The notes under the pieces: generated by a model | What the model was told of the DNA's origin: nothing | Database searches by the model: none | What the model saw: only the letters and a program-made list of their open reading frames with translations | Assembly: GCA_022385805.1 (NCBI GenBank) | Contig: MU277678.1 | Coordinates: 541,413-605,412, forward strand | Reading direction: 5' to 3' | DNA length: 64,000 nt | Origin: Pilatotrama ljubarskyi | Taxonomy: Eukaryota > Basidiomycota > Agaricomycetes > Polyporales > Polyporaceae | Translations under genes and position numbers: made by a program | Part shown: positions 23,142 to 34,574 of the stretch, piece by piece | How positions within the stretch are numbered: the stretch's first letter is position 1 | Layout of the letters: each line of letters starts with the position of its first letter

Positions 23142-26100
23142 ATGTCTCATACTCCGCTGGCTTACCAGGACTACTACGTCCCGCACCCACAGCATCACCA
23201 TCCACACCACCACGCATCGACCTCCTACTCCTCACAGTCCATCACCCTCCACCATCCGCACGAGCACCCCATGGCCCACCACATGCAGCAGCCCCCGCCC
23301 TCGCCTCCGATCCCGATCGACCCCGCCTTGGCCCTCTACCCGCCCCAATATTATGGGTACCAACAGCCGCACCAACACATGCCGCCTCCCCACCTCACCC
23401 TGTCCGCCAGCCTCTCTTCGCCCTCCTCGCACGGCTCCGAAACCGTCGGCACGCCGCCGAATGATACTATCTCCTTCAGCTCGAATGCCAACGGCAAGCG
23501 CCCAGCGTCGTCCAACAGCGTTTCGAATGACAGCCGTAAGCGAGCGCGTCAAGACGACGATGCGGACCCACAGAGTCCCACAACCGAGAGAGGGGATGAG
23601 CCCAAGGCGAAGCCGACTCGCGGGTCACGGTGCGTCGCTCGTTGTCAAGCTGCAGTACCATTCCCTCACATTTGCACAGTGCATGCACCGTCTGCCGACG
23701 GCTGAAGATGAAGTGCGTCGGAGCAGAGAACGGTCCTCCTTGTAAAAGGTGCCAGTCCGGGAACCACGAGTGCATCTTTGAGGAGTCAAACCGCGGAAAG
23801 CGTTCGACCAAGTAAGTGTTCCATCGTTCTCTCTCTGCAACCTATGAACGCTGACGGGTAGCCCCAGAAAACACGAGATCTTGACTCGTTCATTACGGAA
23901 GATGGAACGGACTCTCGATACCGTCCTTCGCTCGCTCGGCAACCCGAGCATAGCGTCCGGCATGCTATCTCGATCCCCGTCGCCGACTTTGCAAACCCAG
24001 AATACCCAAGCATTAATCAACTCACCCTCCCCGCCTCCATCTCCTGACCGCCGGCACCACAGCTCGCATGTTCTACCAACATCGCCGAAGATGCACTCTC
24101 TGCCCGACAACGCCTTGAACCCGTTGGGTCTGCTAGCAGAGGCTAGCCTGGCTAATCGGCGCGCACAAGCAGCCGCAAAGTCTTCCTCAACGGGTGAATC
24201 GTCTTCCGACAAGGCCAAGGTGGGCGTCGCAAGCGATGTCTACTTCAAGCCGGGTGAGTCTTTGCCCCGTGTCTATCCCTCGGAGCCCCATTGTGATGGT
24301 CTTTCGTCGCCTAGGCCCTATGACAATCCTCCCACTTCGGCGACTGTATATTGAGCGGCAGGTCCAGCCTGAAATGCTTAGCTTTGTCAGCACTGAAGAG
24401 GTTGTCGCGCTCTTCAAAATGTGAGTCCTCGTATCTCGCGGCATAACTACCGGCGAACGTGCGGTTCATGAATTCAAACTGACTACGGACGTTATAGCTA
24501 CTTCGATCATATGAATGTGAGCGCAATACATTGGCTCCGAGTTATTCCCCGACTCATCCGTGCGCAGGTACACTCACCCCTTCTCGACCCTGAGTTCCAC
24601 ACGCCGTCATTGGTCTGCTCGCGGTCGCCGTTCCTGCTGACCTCCAGTGCGTCTCCTGATTGCTGCGCCCCCCGCTCTATCTGACGTAGCCGATAGTTTG
24701 TGCTGCGGCCTCTCGGTTCTACGACGCACGCCCCGACCTGCACCCGAAGCTGTCCGAGCTTGCGCGGAAGCTGGCGTTCCAAGTCCCAGCCCGCGGGTAC
24801 AAGTCGGTCGAGATCGTCCAAGCGTATCTTATCAACACATTGTGGGGCTGCGGTCCCGTTCAACGGTATGAGCAGGACCAGACGTGGATGCTCCTCGGCA
24901 TGGCGATTAGGTACGTTGATCCACCTACCCCACATACGCCATCAGCACACCTCGATGCCAAAACGGGCGGGCGACGATCTGCGTCTGTTCTCCTCTTTCG
25001 TTTTCTGAACACGCCGGCGACGGCTCACGCCGATCGCTGTTTTTGTCCCGTTTTCCCCACACACCGCGCTGACATCACCCCTCGCCCCCGCAGGATGGCG
25101 ACGGACCTGAACCTGCACCGCCGGTCGACGGCCGTGAGCCCTGACACGCCAGAGGGCCGCGCACGGGACCGCGAGGTACACAACCGGGAGCGGACATGGA
25201 TCTTCTGCTTCTGCCTCGACCGCTCTTTCAGCGCACAGATGGGCAAGCCGTATTCGATCAAAGAAGAGTGCGTGTCTCCCTGTCTTTTCGGCCCCTTTTG
25301 GTCGCGCGCGTGCTGACCAGGCTTCGCCCTTCTCCTTCTCTTCCCTGATCGGTGTTGCCGGCGTCGCGTGCATCCCTTCTGCTGCTACCTGCTGCATGGT
25401 GTGGAATGCGCTGGACGGACATGACCGCGGACGACAGTTACATGATTCGCAACGCGTCGCAGTGGGCACGGTCCCCAGTTGCGATCCCCTCGGATAGCGC
25501 GCTGGCTGGCTATGCGGTATGTGTGCTCCACCTCCCCTGGTATGACGGACCCACGTTGTTGACGCTGATCGGACCACATTGATCGCTGTGCAGGACCTAC
25601 AACGCATCTTGACGCGCAGCTTGGACTTGTTGTACTCAGGCACGACCAACAGCTCCGGCCTGCAAATCGACTGCGACTTCCTCCTCGTCATCAAGACGAT
25701 GGAGACGCAGCTGCTCGCTTGGCACCACGAATGGCTCAGCGTGCGGAACGTCGGGCTAGGTCAGCCCCCTCCCTCTGCCCTGCTCTTTCCCGAAGTATTT
25801 CATCTGACCTGCCCGTCTGGGCCACAAAGCAGGCGAGAACGACCACGTGCAGAAGTACCGGCTGCTGATCGCGAACTTCTACTTCCACTACGCGATGCTC
25901 ACGATCAACGCGTTCGGCCTGCAGAACGCGCTCGAGCGGTCCGCGGTCGACATCGGCCACTTCTTTGCGCGCTGCCATTCGTCCGCGGTGAGCTGCGCGC
26001 TGCTCCTGAGGGACGAGATGGGCCCGCTGGGATACCTGAAGTACGCGCCGGACTCGCACTTCGTCATGGGCTCCTACGCGGTGCTCTCCCTGCTCAAGGT

Positions 26101-27027
26101 CCGTTGCGCGCAGACCTCGTGTCCAGTTGCTTTCGACTCACGTTCGCGCTCATCGCCTTCTTAATAGCTCATCCGGCCCGAGTTCCAGGCGTTCTTGGAC
26201 CACGAGCAGAAGACCATCGCGATCGTCAACGACGTCGCGACCGTCTTTGAGCAGGTCGCGGTCAGCCCGCTGCACACCCCCGCTTTGTACAGCTGTTTCC
26301 TGCGTGCTCTCATCAGCGCGCGCACCGAACCGAGTGCGAACGCGAGTGGCGCATCCTCCGCCGGCCAAGAACAACAGCAACAGCAACAACAACAAGCCAA
26401 CGGGGAGAATAGGCCTGCGCAGGATACCCCGGTAGCCTCGGGCAGCGGGCATGCGCAACAGACGCCCTACGCGAACGGCCATGTAAACGGGCACGCAAGT
26501 GGGAGCGGGGCGGGCGGGAGCGCGACGGCGGACCACTTCCTCGAGAACTTCGCGTACAGCGGAGAGATGGGGCCCGTCGCGGACATGTCGACGTTCCCGC
26601 CGACGATGGCGCCGCCGCCGAGCGGGATGGACATGAGCATGCTCTCGATGGACAGCATCCTGAGCGCGGACTTCTGGGACAGTGTCTTGGTGCCTGGTAC
26701 GTGGTCGCATATCTGGTTGTGATGCATGTAGCTGATGGATGGTGAACAGGGTCGTCCCACTCGCTGGAGAGCCTGAGTGGGGGCTTCGTGTATGGCGCGG
26801 GCGGCAGCGGGCTCATCACGCCTCGGATGTGGCTGTCCCCCTTACCTTCCGGTGCCAACACCCCCTCTCGCCGGGACGGCGAGCCTGGGCATCAGCTCCA
26901 CCAAGCCCAGACACAGAACCAGCACCAGGACTCGTCGCAGTCACAGCAGCAGCAGCCGGGCGAGCTTGGTCTGGACGTGGCCTTCAGCGCGCCGCACGGC
27001 CAGACAGAGGTGGGCGTAAACGCGTGA
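23142..27027 (+). CDS. Zn(II)2Cys6 transcription factor with fungal regulatory domain
   Basis: Large zinc-cluster regulator. Thirteen exons: 23142-23629, 23680-23811, 23868-24253, 24315-24420, 24498-24516, 24568-24646, 24697-24910, 25094-25267, 25438-25516, 25594-25759, 25833-26098, 26168-26696, 26750-27027; 971 residues. The N-terminus is His/Pro-rich. The cluster (about 165-195) has all six Cys: ACTVCRRLKMKC, then PPCKRCQSGNHEC, followed by KHEILTRSLRKMERTLDTVL, a probable dimerisation coiled coil. The middle homology region of the Fungal_trans family (PF04082) spans about 390-620 with SPLLDPEFHTP, SVEIVQAYLINTLWGCGP, TWMLLGMAIRMATDLNLHR and RERTWIFCFCLDRSFSAQMGKP. The C-terminal part is Gln/Gly/Ser-rich with a run of eight Gln. 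Exon 5 is 19 nt. Target genes cannot be told from sequence; the neighbours give no clue. Confidence 0.9.
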
Positions 27028-28775
27028 ACGTTGCTACCCAGCCTCCACGTTTGTATAGCTTTTCGTGGATTCGTCGCACTCGGGAGGTAGAGTCTACTGT
27101 ACGCTTCATCTTATGTGTGTTTGGGTCCCCAGTGTTGGTTGCGTTGTACGCACTGTATGCATGTTACGTGTCGCATTGCATGGTCGCCGCTGCTGCCCCC
27201 GTTCGATTGATTTACCCTTACCCCTCCGTCCTGTATAGCTTACTAGTAGTATGCGTATGATACTGGACCCGGCTGTAGCCCGTGGCGCTGCCGCGATATC
27301 GATGTTCGCCCTTCTGTCTCTTGGTGGTCCTGTCGCATAGTGTATGTCATAGTTACAACTGCTCCTTTCGTGGATATATGCCCCGTGTCAAAGGATAGCC
27401 TGTATATGTGTATGTGGGCGGCGGTGCCGTCCTTCTCCCCCTGGCGATCTCGACTCGGACCACGCCCTCGGCTCCGTATACGGTCTGTTCGCGTACACGC
27501 GGCGTTCCCCGGCGTGTCGCTGCAGGCGGCCGAGCGTGTAAGTGATACTGCGACGAACGTCAGTAGGAGACTGTAGGTGCTTGTGGATCCCGGCTTGCAT
27601 GCGCAAGCGTGTCGAGCATCAGCGAGCGCGCGGCCCACTAGTGGGCCGCGTTGGAGGATCGGAGGATCGTCAAGTGCCTGAGCTCGAATGGCAGGGAGCC
27701 TGGGGGCAGCTGCCTCCGCAGAACACGTCGAGGACGTCGCTCAAGCTGCGTGCGACGCGGGGAAGTCGAGGAAGCGTCGCCGCAAGGTTCGGGATGGCTC
27801 GTCGGCTGCCTCAATTGGTCCGCGCGCTGGCAGTAGCGCTCCGAGTTTTATGTACCTGCTCTGTACAGTAGACCGACAGTGTTCACAGTCGCTGGCAGGA
27901 ATTGCGCGACGCGGTGCCATCGATCAGGACGATGGAGTTGGGCTCCGAGGGGCATGCATCGCAACGGTGCACAGGCGGGCGGACTGTCACTAAGAGGCGG
28001 GCCCATGGAGCAGTAACTGATTGCGTTCGGGCCTTTTTGGCACAGCGGCTGAGCTCAGTTCGGTTCCTCGCTGTCGGTGCCGTCGACGCTCGTCGCCCGC
28101 GCCAGAAGCCCTGGCAGACCAAGGAGCGACACAGCTCTGGCACAGCGTTGGAGGAGTTTTGTTTGCCCGAGCCTTGGAGAGTCCCAGCTGGAGCCGCTCG
28201 CGAGTGCACTGGCAGAATGTACATCTGTAGATGGTCTTGGCCAGATGAGGGTGTCCTCGAGGAGTCACTCTGTTTCTGGGAGCACGTTTCGCCGACGCGA
28301 GCCGACGTTGATCCATGCGCACGAGAGGGTCTGGTTTTCGTCGGTGCGGCGCCAGAGGCCGACGTGCACAAGGCGCACAGTCCAGTCTGCGTGCTGCAAG
28401 GTCTCGAGCTCGGACGAGCGTGGACTGAAGCTGTCCTGAAAACCGCGAAACTGGCGATCGTCCAGGCGACTATACAAAAGTCGATCGGTGCCTCGCGGGG
28501 AAAGCGATCATCCGAACGCGTCTAGTTCTGATTGCGCTGAATGTATGCATGATCCACTGACTCACCGACGGCGACGGCTGTTACGGGGAAGCCCTGCCGT
28601 CCGCCGCGACTGACTGGCAGAAGTCAAAACCATTGTGGAGAAGTTCAGACAGCTCTCCTCTCTTCTCCTCCCCCTCCATCCACTTCGCCATCGCGCCTCC
28701 AGTTTTAGCCTTCGCCTCTTGTCGCTCCTTATCACCCACCTCTCATTTTTGTTCACGTTCAAAGACTCGGACATA
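27028..28775. other. Intergenic, with a perfect palindrome
   Basis: 1.75 kb between the zinc-cluster gene and the GPI-protein gene, both on plus. No gene is supported; a long frame at 27902-28525 lacks motifs. A 22-bp perfect palindrome sits at 27629-27650. The last 120 bp (28656-28775) are CT-rich and likely the promoter and leader of the next gene. Confidence 0.55.
27629..27650. repeat. 22-bp perfect palindrome
   Basis: Perfect dyad centred on CTAG (half-site CGCGGCCCACT). It may be a binding site for a dimeric regulator or chance in GC-rich DNA; it is too short and loop-free for a stable transcript hairpin. Confidence 0.5.
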
Positions 28776-29579
28776 ATGAAGGCTACTTCTGCTAGCGCGC
28801 TCGCATTCGCCGCGGTCCTGCAGGCTACCGGTGAGTGACACCTGAAGGCAGCATTCTTGATTCTGTGTTGCATGCTGAGCCCTGTTCGCGTCACAGTCGC
28901 CGCCGCGCAGACCTCGCTCTACATCCCGGGCTTCGACCCTCAGGCTATCACCGCCGACGTAGAGGGTGTCGACGCGCAGGGTCGCACCACCTGGAGGTTC
29001 GGCCCTGGCGTGACCAGCGGCACGTATGAGGACCCGGCAGGAATCATCGGTTCCGGTGCGTGTTGCAAACTTGCTTGCTTTTTGAACGACAAACTAACCT
29101 ACGCGGGCGAATGCACAGCGACCCTCGTCGCCGACGCCACCGAGGCGCACGTGGTCTGGGTGAACAGCGATGTGCAGATCTCGCTATCGGAGGACTGCGG
29201 GATCGCAAACGGCATCGCCGTCTGCACGGGCGTCGCCTCTGCGGAGGGCACGGTGGAATCGTTCGTTGAGACGCAGACCGCCGTCGGGTTCGAGGTCCAG
29301 GGCGGTGGGGCTGGGGCTGCCGCGCCCACCGGCTCTGCCACGACCGAGGCCACGCCAACTGGTTCCCCCGCCGGAAGTGCCCCTGCAGGTACTGGCTCGG
29401 GTGCGGGCAGCTCGGTCCCCACTGCTGGCTCGGGCATCTCGAGCGGGCCGTCCGCGACCGGAAGCGCAGATGCGCTGAACCCGACGACGACGGCTAAGGA
29501 CAACGGCGTTGCGAAGACGGGTGCCTCTATGTTGGTCTCGGTGGGCGTTGTTGGCTTGGTGTCTGCTTTCTTCCTTTGA
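28776..29579 (+). CDS. Small secreted, probably GPI-anchored protein
   Basis: Exons: 28776-28830, 28897-29055, 29119-29579; 224 residues. It begins with a secretion signal (MKATSASALAFAAVLQAT, cleavage likely after VAAAQ). The mature part starts TSLYIPGFDPQAI and has a small folded-looking region of about 120 residues with two Cys (EDCGIANGIAVCTG), then a Ser/Thr/Gly/Ala/Pro-rich stalk, and ends in a hydrophobic segment (ASMLVSVGVVGLVSAFFL) that fits a GPI-anchor signal. This architecture is common among fungal cell-surface proteins. I do not recognise the N-terminal domain; no enzymatic motif is visible. All splice phases agree and the donors are strong (gtgagt, gtgcgt). Confidence 0.82.
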
Positions 29580-30105
29580 GGGTGTCTGTTGTGCTGGAAT
29601 AGGATTATCTGGTCGCGGCTCGGGATATGCCGCCCTTGTAGTACGGGTGTGACGCGCACGTTTTGGGCAATGCATTCCTTGTCTCCTATCTTCACCTGCG
29701 ATTGAGCCGAGCTCTGTGTCCCTTTACGATGCCTTTACACCACCTCCGAGGATTCATTGACCTCTATGAAATGCGCGGAAAGCGGGAAAGGAGCATCACA
29801 GGGTGTCACGGTGTGACTGGGCGCGTCGGAGATGGAGGGCGCGTCTGACACGCGGTGGTGGCGATCTGTGATCCCGACAGCTGCCCTTCGCACAGCTGCC
29901 GATGCTGCAGCTTCTCCGCTTGTCCCTTTGCCTCTTCGTCTCTCTGCCTGCGGTACTCGCTTGCTTGCATACCACCACCATCTCCGTATACCTCCTGCGG
30001 CGACGCGTCATCTATCCTCTACAAGCACAGACGACCTCTTCTTCGTGATCACAGTCCTGGCACATCGGAGCAAGCACACGACCGTATATACTCATCCTAT
30101 CTCGT
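29580..30105. other. Intergenic, promoter of the PWWP-like gene
   Basis: 526 bp, pyrimidine-rich toward its right end (29880-30000). No gene seen. Confidence 0.55.
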
Positions 30106-33100
30106 ATGACTCAAGAACGGGCAGCGGACAAGCTAGCGAGTCAAGCACCGCCGCGCCGCGCCGCAGCGCGCAAGGCCTCGAAACTCGCCGCAGAGCAGCT
30201 CGAAAGCTCCGACGACGGTGAAGCCGGCGGCGTCTCATTCGGCGAGCCCTCCACGCCCCGGAGCGCCGTCAGGTTTACGTACGGGGGCAAGCGCAAGTAC
30301 AAGCAGTCCCCGTCCAAGTCTAGTCCCTCTTCACATGCGGGGCCGTCGCGGACGCGTCCGCGGTCGAAATCTCTGACCGAGCAGAGCCCGGGAAGGCAGA
30401 AGAACGGTGCTGGGCGGGGACGAAGCTCCTCTCGAGGACGGGGAGTGGGAGGCCGGCAGGTCCAGACGACGCGCAAGAAATCCTTCTCTATGTTCTCGTC
30501 CGGCGAGGACAGCTCCGACAGCCTCTCCGACCCCGAGTCCGTGCACGTCCAGGAGGTCGCGAGACCCTCGGGCTCGGGCCCTGCCGCAGCTACTACGCCA
30601 AAGAAGCCTGCTGCGAGGGTCGGAAGGACGAACGGACATGCTGCGGAGGAGAAGGGGAGCAAGAAGCGGCCTCTGTCTGTGTCGTCTTCGTCAGACGAGG
30701 GCGGCGGAGCCGGAGCTGGTGACCTCAGTCCGCTCAGTCCGCTCTCATCCCCGGAAGTCCGCAAGTCGCCCGTGACACAGCAGTCTACCATGCCTGTGCT
30801 CGCCCCTCGTCTAGCGCGACAATTCATGCGCGCGCAGTCGCAGGCGGAGGCGAGCTTCGGTCCGGCGAGCGCGAGTAAACAGAAGACGACGAACGTGCTG
30901 AAGCACTCCAAGTCGTTCGACCACCTGTTCGTGCTGGACTCGAGCGAGGACGACGATAGCTTCGACGAGTACGACGTGGGGAGCCTCGTCTGGGTCAGCA
31001 TCGACTCCGAGGGCAACCTCCGGGACGCTGGCGAGGGCGACGCGGATTCGCTCTGGTGGCCTGCGAAGGTCACACCACCGCCCTACTCTTTGAATGACTC
31101 TGATTCTGACGCTCATTGCAGGTCGCCTTCCCGAGACCATGTATGCGCGTCACGCTCTTCGGTGACCCCCCAGGCCACGCGGGGTCGGGCGACCGGCAGC
31201 CAGAACTGGATGTCCCCAGCCCGTCGCCCTCGAACGTACGCTTCATGGTGCATAACGGGCGCGTGCGCTTCAGCGAGATAGATTACAGACCGGCGCGGCC
31301 GCGCGCCTCCGTGCACGCGTCGCCGCGCAAGAAGCGCAAGCTCGACCTTGACGCGGCGTGGCGCGAGGCGCGGGACCTCATGCTCAAAGCGGATGGGGCA
31401 CAGAATGGGGACCTCGGGGAGGTGCTGCGGTCGTTTGAGATGGGGGAAGCGGGCGCGTCGTCAAAGTCGGGGAAGCGCAAGCTCAACGCGTTCCCGTCAT
31501 TAGACGGCCGAGCGAGCAAAGGGAAAGGGAAGGGTAAAGCCCGGAGTAAAGGCGATGACGACAGCGAGAACGACGAGGGCGCTTCCGACCTGGATCCGTT
31601 CAAGTCGACATTTACATGGCGCGCCCCGTCCGTCAACCCCCTCCTCGACATTCCGGGGGAGCTCGTGCTGGCAAAGGAGGGCAAAGCGCGTACGCAGTAC
31701 TGGCCGGCGAAGCTGCTGGAGTACATTAAGCCGAAGGGCCCAAACCAGCGGCCGAAGTACAAGGTGCTCTTTTTCGACGGGACCATTTTGCAGATCGAGC
31801 CGGACTGGTTCTGGACGACGGCCGATGACGAGTTCGCGACGTGCAAGGTGCGGCAGAATTTCCTAGTAAGTGCCATGTATGCGCGGCTTCCTTACCGGAG
31901 TATGCGTTTTCTGTAGCTCGGGGAGTCAACGGGAAATTACGGCCTAGATAACGACGTCGACTCGATGGACGAAGGCGACGACGCTGCGGATTTCAATCGC
32001 CCGTTTGCCCCGGAAGACGACGCAACATTGCGGGCGCCCAGTCCGCTTCCCTCCCTCCCGCCACCCGCGCCAGAAGAATTCGAGTACGACCTCTCGATCG
32101 CAGAGCAATTCGACTATGTCAAGCCCGTGCTCGCCGCAGTGCTCGAGGGCGAGTACGCGCCCGCCAGACAACGCCATGAAGGGTTCATGCGTGGGGCCGG
32201 CGCACGGCGCAAGGTTCTCGACTCGGTCCCTGTCCGCGGGAGTCTCAGTGCACGGGATAAGGAGGAGGTTGCGTATCTGGTTAGGTCATGGGCGAGGCGC
32301 AGGGAGCGCAGGCGCGAGCTGGGGTTGAGCGTGGAGTACCCGCCGGACAAGCTCTATGCCCATGGGGGCAGTGTAGAGCCGCCAGGCAAGCCTGGACGCG
32401 GTAAGGTGGGCGAGGCAAATGGACATGTAAGTGGGGGTGTCGCGGCTTGACACCCTGCGGGTGGCTGCTGGTGGCTGCCAGTCGAGTGTCATGCGGTGCT
32501 CATGTGGGTGCGCAGGTTGATGACGACACAGACAGCGTGCTCACCCCGGCTTCGGACATATCTGGTGGCGACACAGAGGTGCGTGCACATTCCAGGATCC
32601 GTCCGGATGTTGTCTGCTATTCGTCTGATCCTTGTGCGCGGCGCGCTGCGCGTTCCAGCCGCTAGCTCTCTTTGAGGGGGAGCCACCGCCTTCCTCGTTC
32701 GCGCCGACGGAGGGCGACACCGATGTGTGTAGCGCCTCGAGCACCTTCCCACACGTCGCAGATACTCATGGCTCCTATGCCGTTCTAGAACGATGAGCGG
32801 GCGCGAGAGAGCATGCCGGACGCCCTGGCGTGTGATGAACCCGTACGTGGTTGCGGTGGGGAAAGCCTCTCGGACGGATATTGACATACAGCGATCTGCA
32901 GCACCCCGTCTCGACTGAGGATGCGATGTTGGCCAGTCCTGCGGGTGCGAGTCCCACAGCGTACGGGGTGCGTGGTATTACCGTTGTCCTGGCTGCGAGC
33001 CCTCAATGATGCGTAGCATGCGCGCCCCCAGGCCGGTGACACGGCGGCAATTGTTGCTACTGGGAGCGAGGAATCAGCGAACAATGAAACCTTGCCCCGG

Positions 33101-33485
33101 CCTGCTCCGCGAACGACGTTCCACGACCTGGACGCCGTCGAGAAAATAACGGTTCGTTATTTACGAGACTTCACACGTGGAGAAGTGCTCGCTGACCGGG
33201 GTCCGTGCGCAGTACTGCAACAACGTCCTTTTGCAGGAGGCGATACTGCAGCTTCTCCTGTGGCGCACGGGCCAGCGGACGTCCCTCGGGCTTCTCTCAC
33301 CGGATGAGGAGCAGCGGCTGCACGGCATCGCGCTGGAAGAAGGCGAGAAGACGAACTGGGTGCACGATATCATACGCATGCGGCAGGCGATGGAGAAGAC
33401 AATGCTCCCGGCGGCGCCCAAGGGCAAAGGCAAGGCGCCAGAAGCCGCATCGGGCGGACGGGCGCGCACCCGAAGAGCTGCGTGA
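30106..33485 (+). CDS. Uncharacterised nuclear protein with two PWWP-like segments
   Basis: Exons: 30106-31068, 31122-31865, 31917-32426, 32516-32578, 32659-32724, 32789-32842, 32902-32967, 33032-33151, 33213-33485; 952 residues. The N-terminal 280 residues are disordered, basic and Ser-rich. A first PWWP-like segment (about 288-340) reads YDVGSLVWVS..LWWPAKV..RVTLFGD; a second (about 497-560) reads PGELVLAKEG..QYWPAKLLEY..YKVLFFDG..DWFWTT. Between them are a nuclear-localisation-like SPRKKRKLDL and a Lys/Gly-rich GKGKGKARSKGDDDSE. The C-terminal 90 residues form a separate, helical-looking module (YCNNVLLQEAILQLLLW to TNWVHDIIRMRQAMEK). PWWP folds bind methylated histones and DNA, so a chromatin role is inferred. 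The five central exons are only 54-120 nt and depend on phase alone. Intron 8 (33152-33212) restores VEKIT to YCNNVLL. I know no named family for the whole. Confidence 0.78.
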
Positions 33486-34574
33486 TTCTTCGAGTCGCAG
33501 AGATTGTGAGTATTGAATCTTGGGTCTTCGTGCTGCCGTACGCACGGAAGCGTTCGGCAACTTACGTGGTCGCTACCTAGGGATGTAGTAGAAGAAGGTG
33601 GAAGGCAGGCGTGCGCATGTACAGTCGGTAGGGCTCGCCGTCCGATACGGGTGCGGCCCGCTGCAGCTATCTGATAATGTCAAGGACTGTTGTTCTTCAC
33701 GAGCGTCATGCTCCTGCTGCCTCCCGCAGCTGAATGGACGCGAAGCGGGGCGTGCGCCCGGCGCCAGAAGCCAGCGGCCAGAAGAAGCAACGTCTGCCCG
33801 GCGCAGTCAAGCAGCCAACTCAAATCTGCCATCGGCGCACTCGATCATTGCACGCAAACGAAACGCACCCGTCGAGCCACGCGCCCAGGGCAGTCGCCCA
33901 CAATATGCCTATACGCAGGCGGGATGCGCAGACACGAAGACGACGCATTACCACGCTAGCAGCGGTGCACCGCAGCTTCTCGAACGCCCGGGGGAAGCAC
34001 TCCGTCCCCACAGACGGCTGAGGCAGTCGGGCGGACTGTGAAGTGCGAGACTCTCCGAGGCCCTTTGGGCTCCTCGCTCCTGAGATCCGCGAGTGCGGTC
34101 GTGGACGGTTTCACACGCACCCCACGCTCGACATGTTGCTGCACGCCGCTTCGCGCTTCTCGAGCATATGCTCTTGGACGGGTCCGCGAAGATGCTGACA
34201 GATCCTCACCTTGCGCCGCGGTAATGAGTCCCGGTCATTCGGGGGCCCTCCACGGCTGCGTATCGGTCGTCAGGTAGCCAGCCCTGTCTCGCTCTCGCTC
34301 GAACAGCGATTATGACCGTGGGTACGTCTGCCAAGCTCAGCGACGAAGGTGATGCGCGTGCTAGTGTCCGTGAATTGATAGATTTTGGCTGCTTCCCCCG
34401 GTGCGGTCTTGACGGAGAAAGCGCATAATTAGCGGTCATTGGGCGCATCCGATTAACGAACATAACGCACATATACTACATCTACATCGTGGCATGTCCC
34501 AACAACAGTTCGTAAGAATAACTATATGGCTAATGCGGCCGGAGAAGCAACGGTGACCGCGGGCGGGTCTGGTA
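33486..34574. other. Convergent spacer, no gene seen
   Basis: 1.1 kb between the 3' ends of the PWWP-like gene and the apyrase gene. Short frames only, no motifs or clear repeats. Confidence 0.55.

Noticed and set aside
27902..28525. 207-codon plus frame after the zinc-cluster gene
   Set aside because: No motif, several Cys/Arg-rich random stretches, overlapped by similar-sized frames on the other strand.
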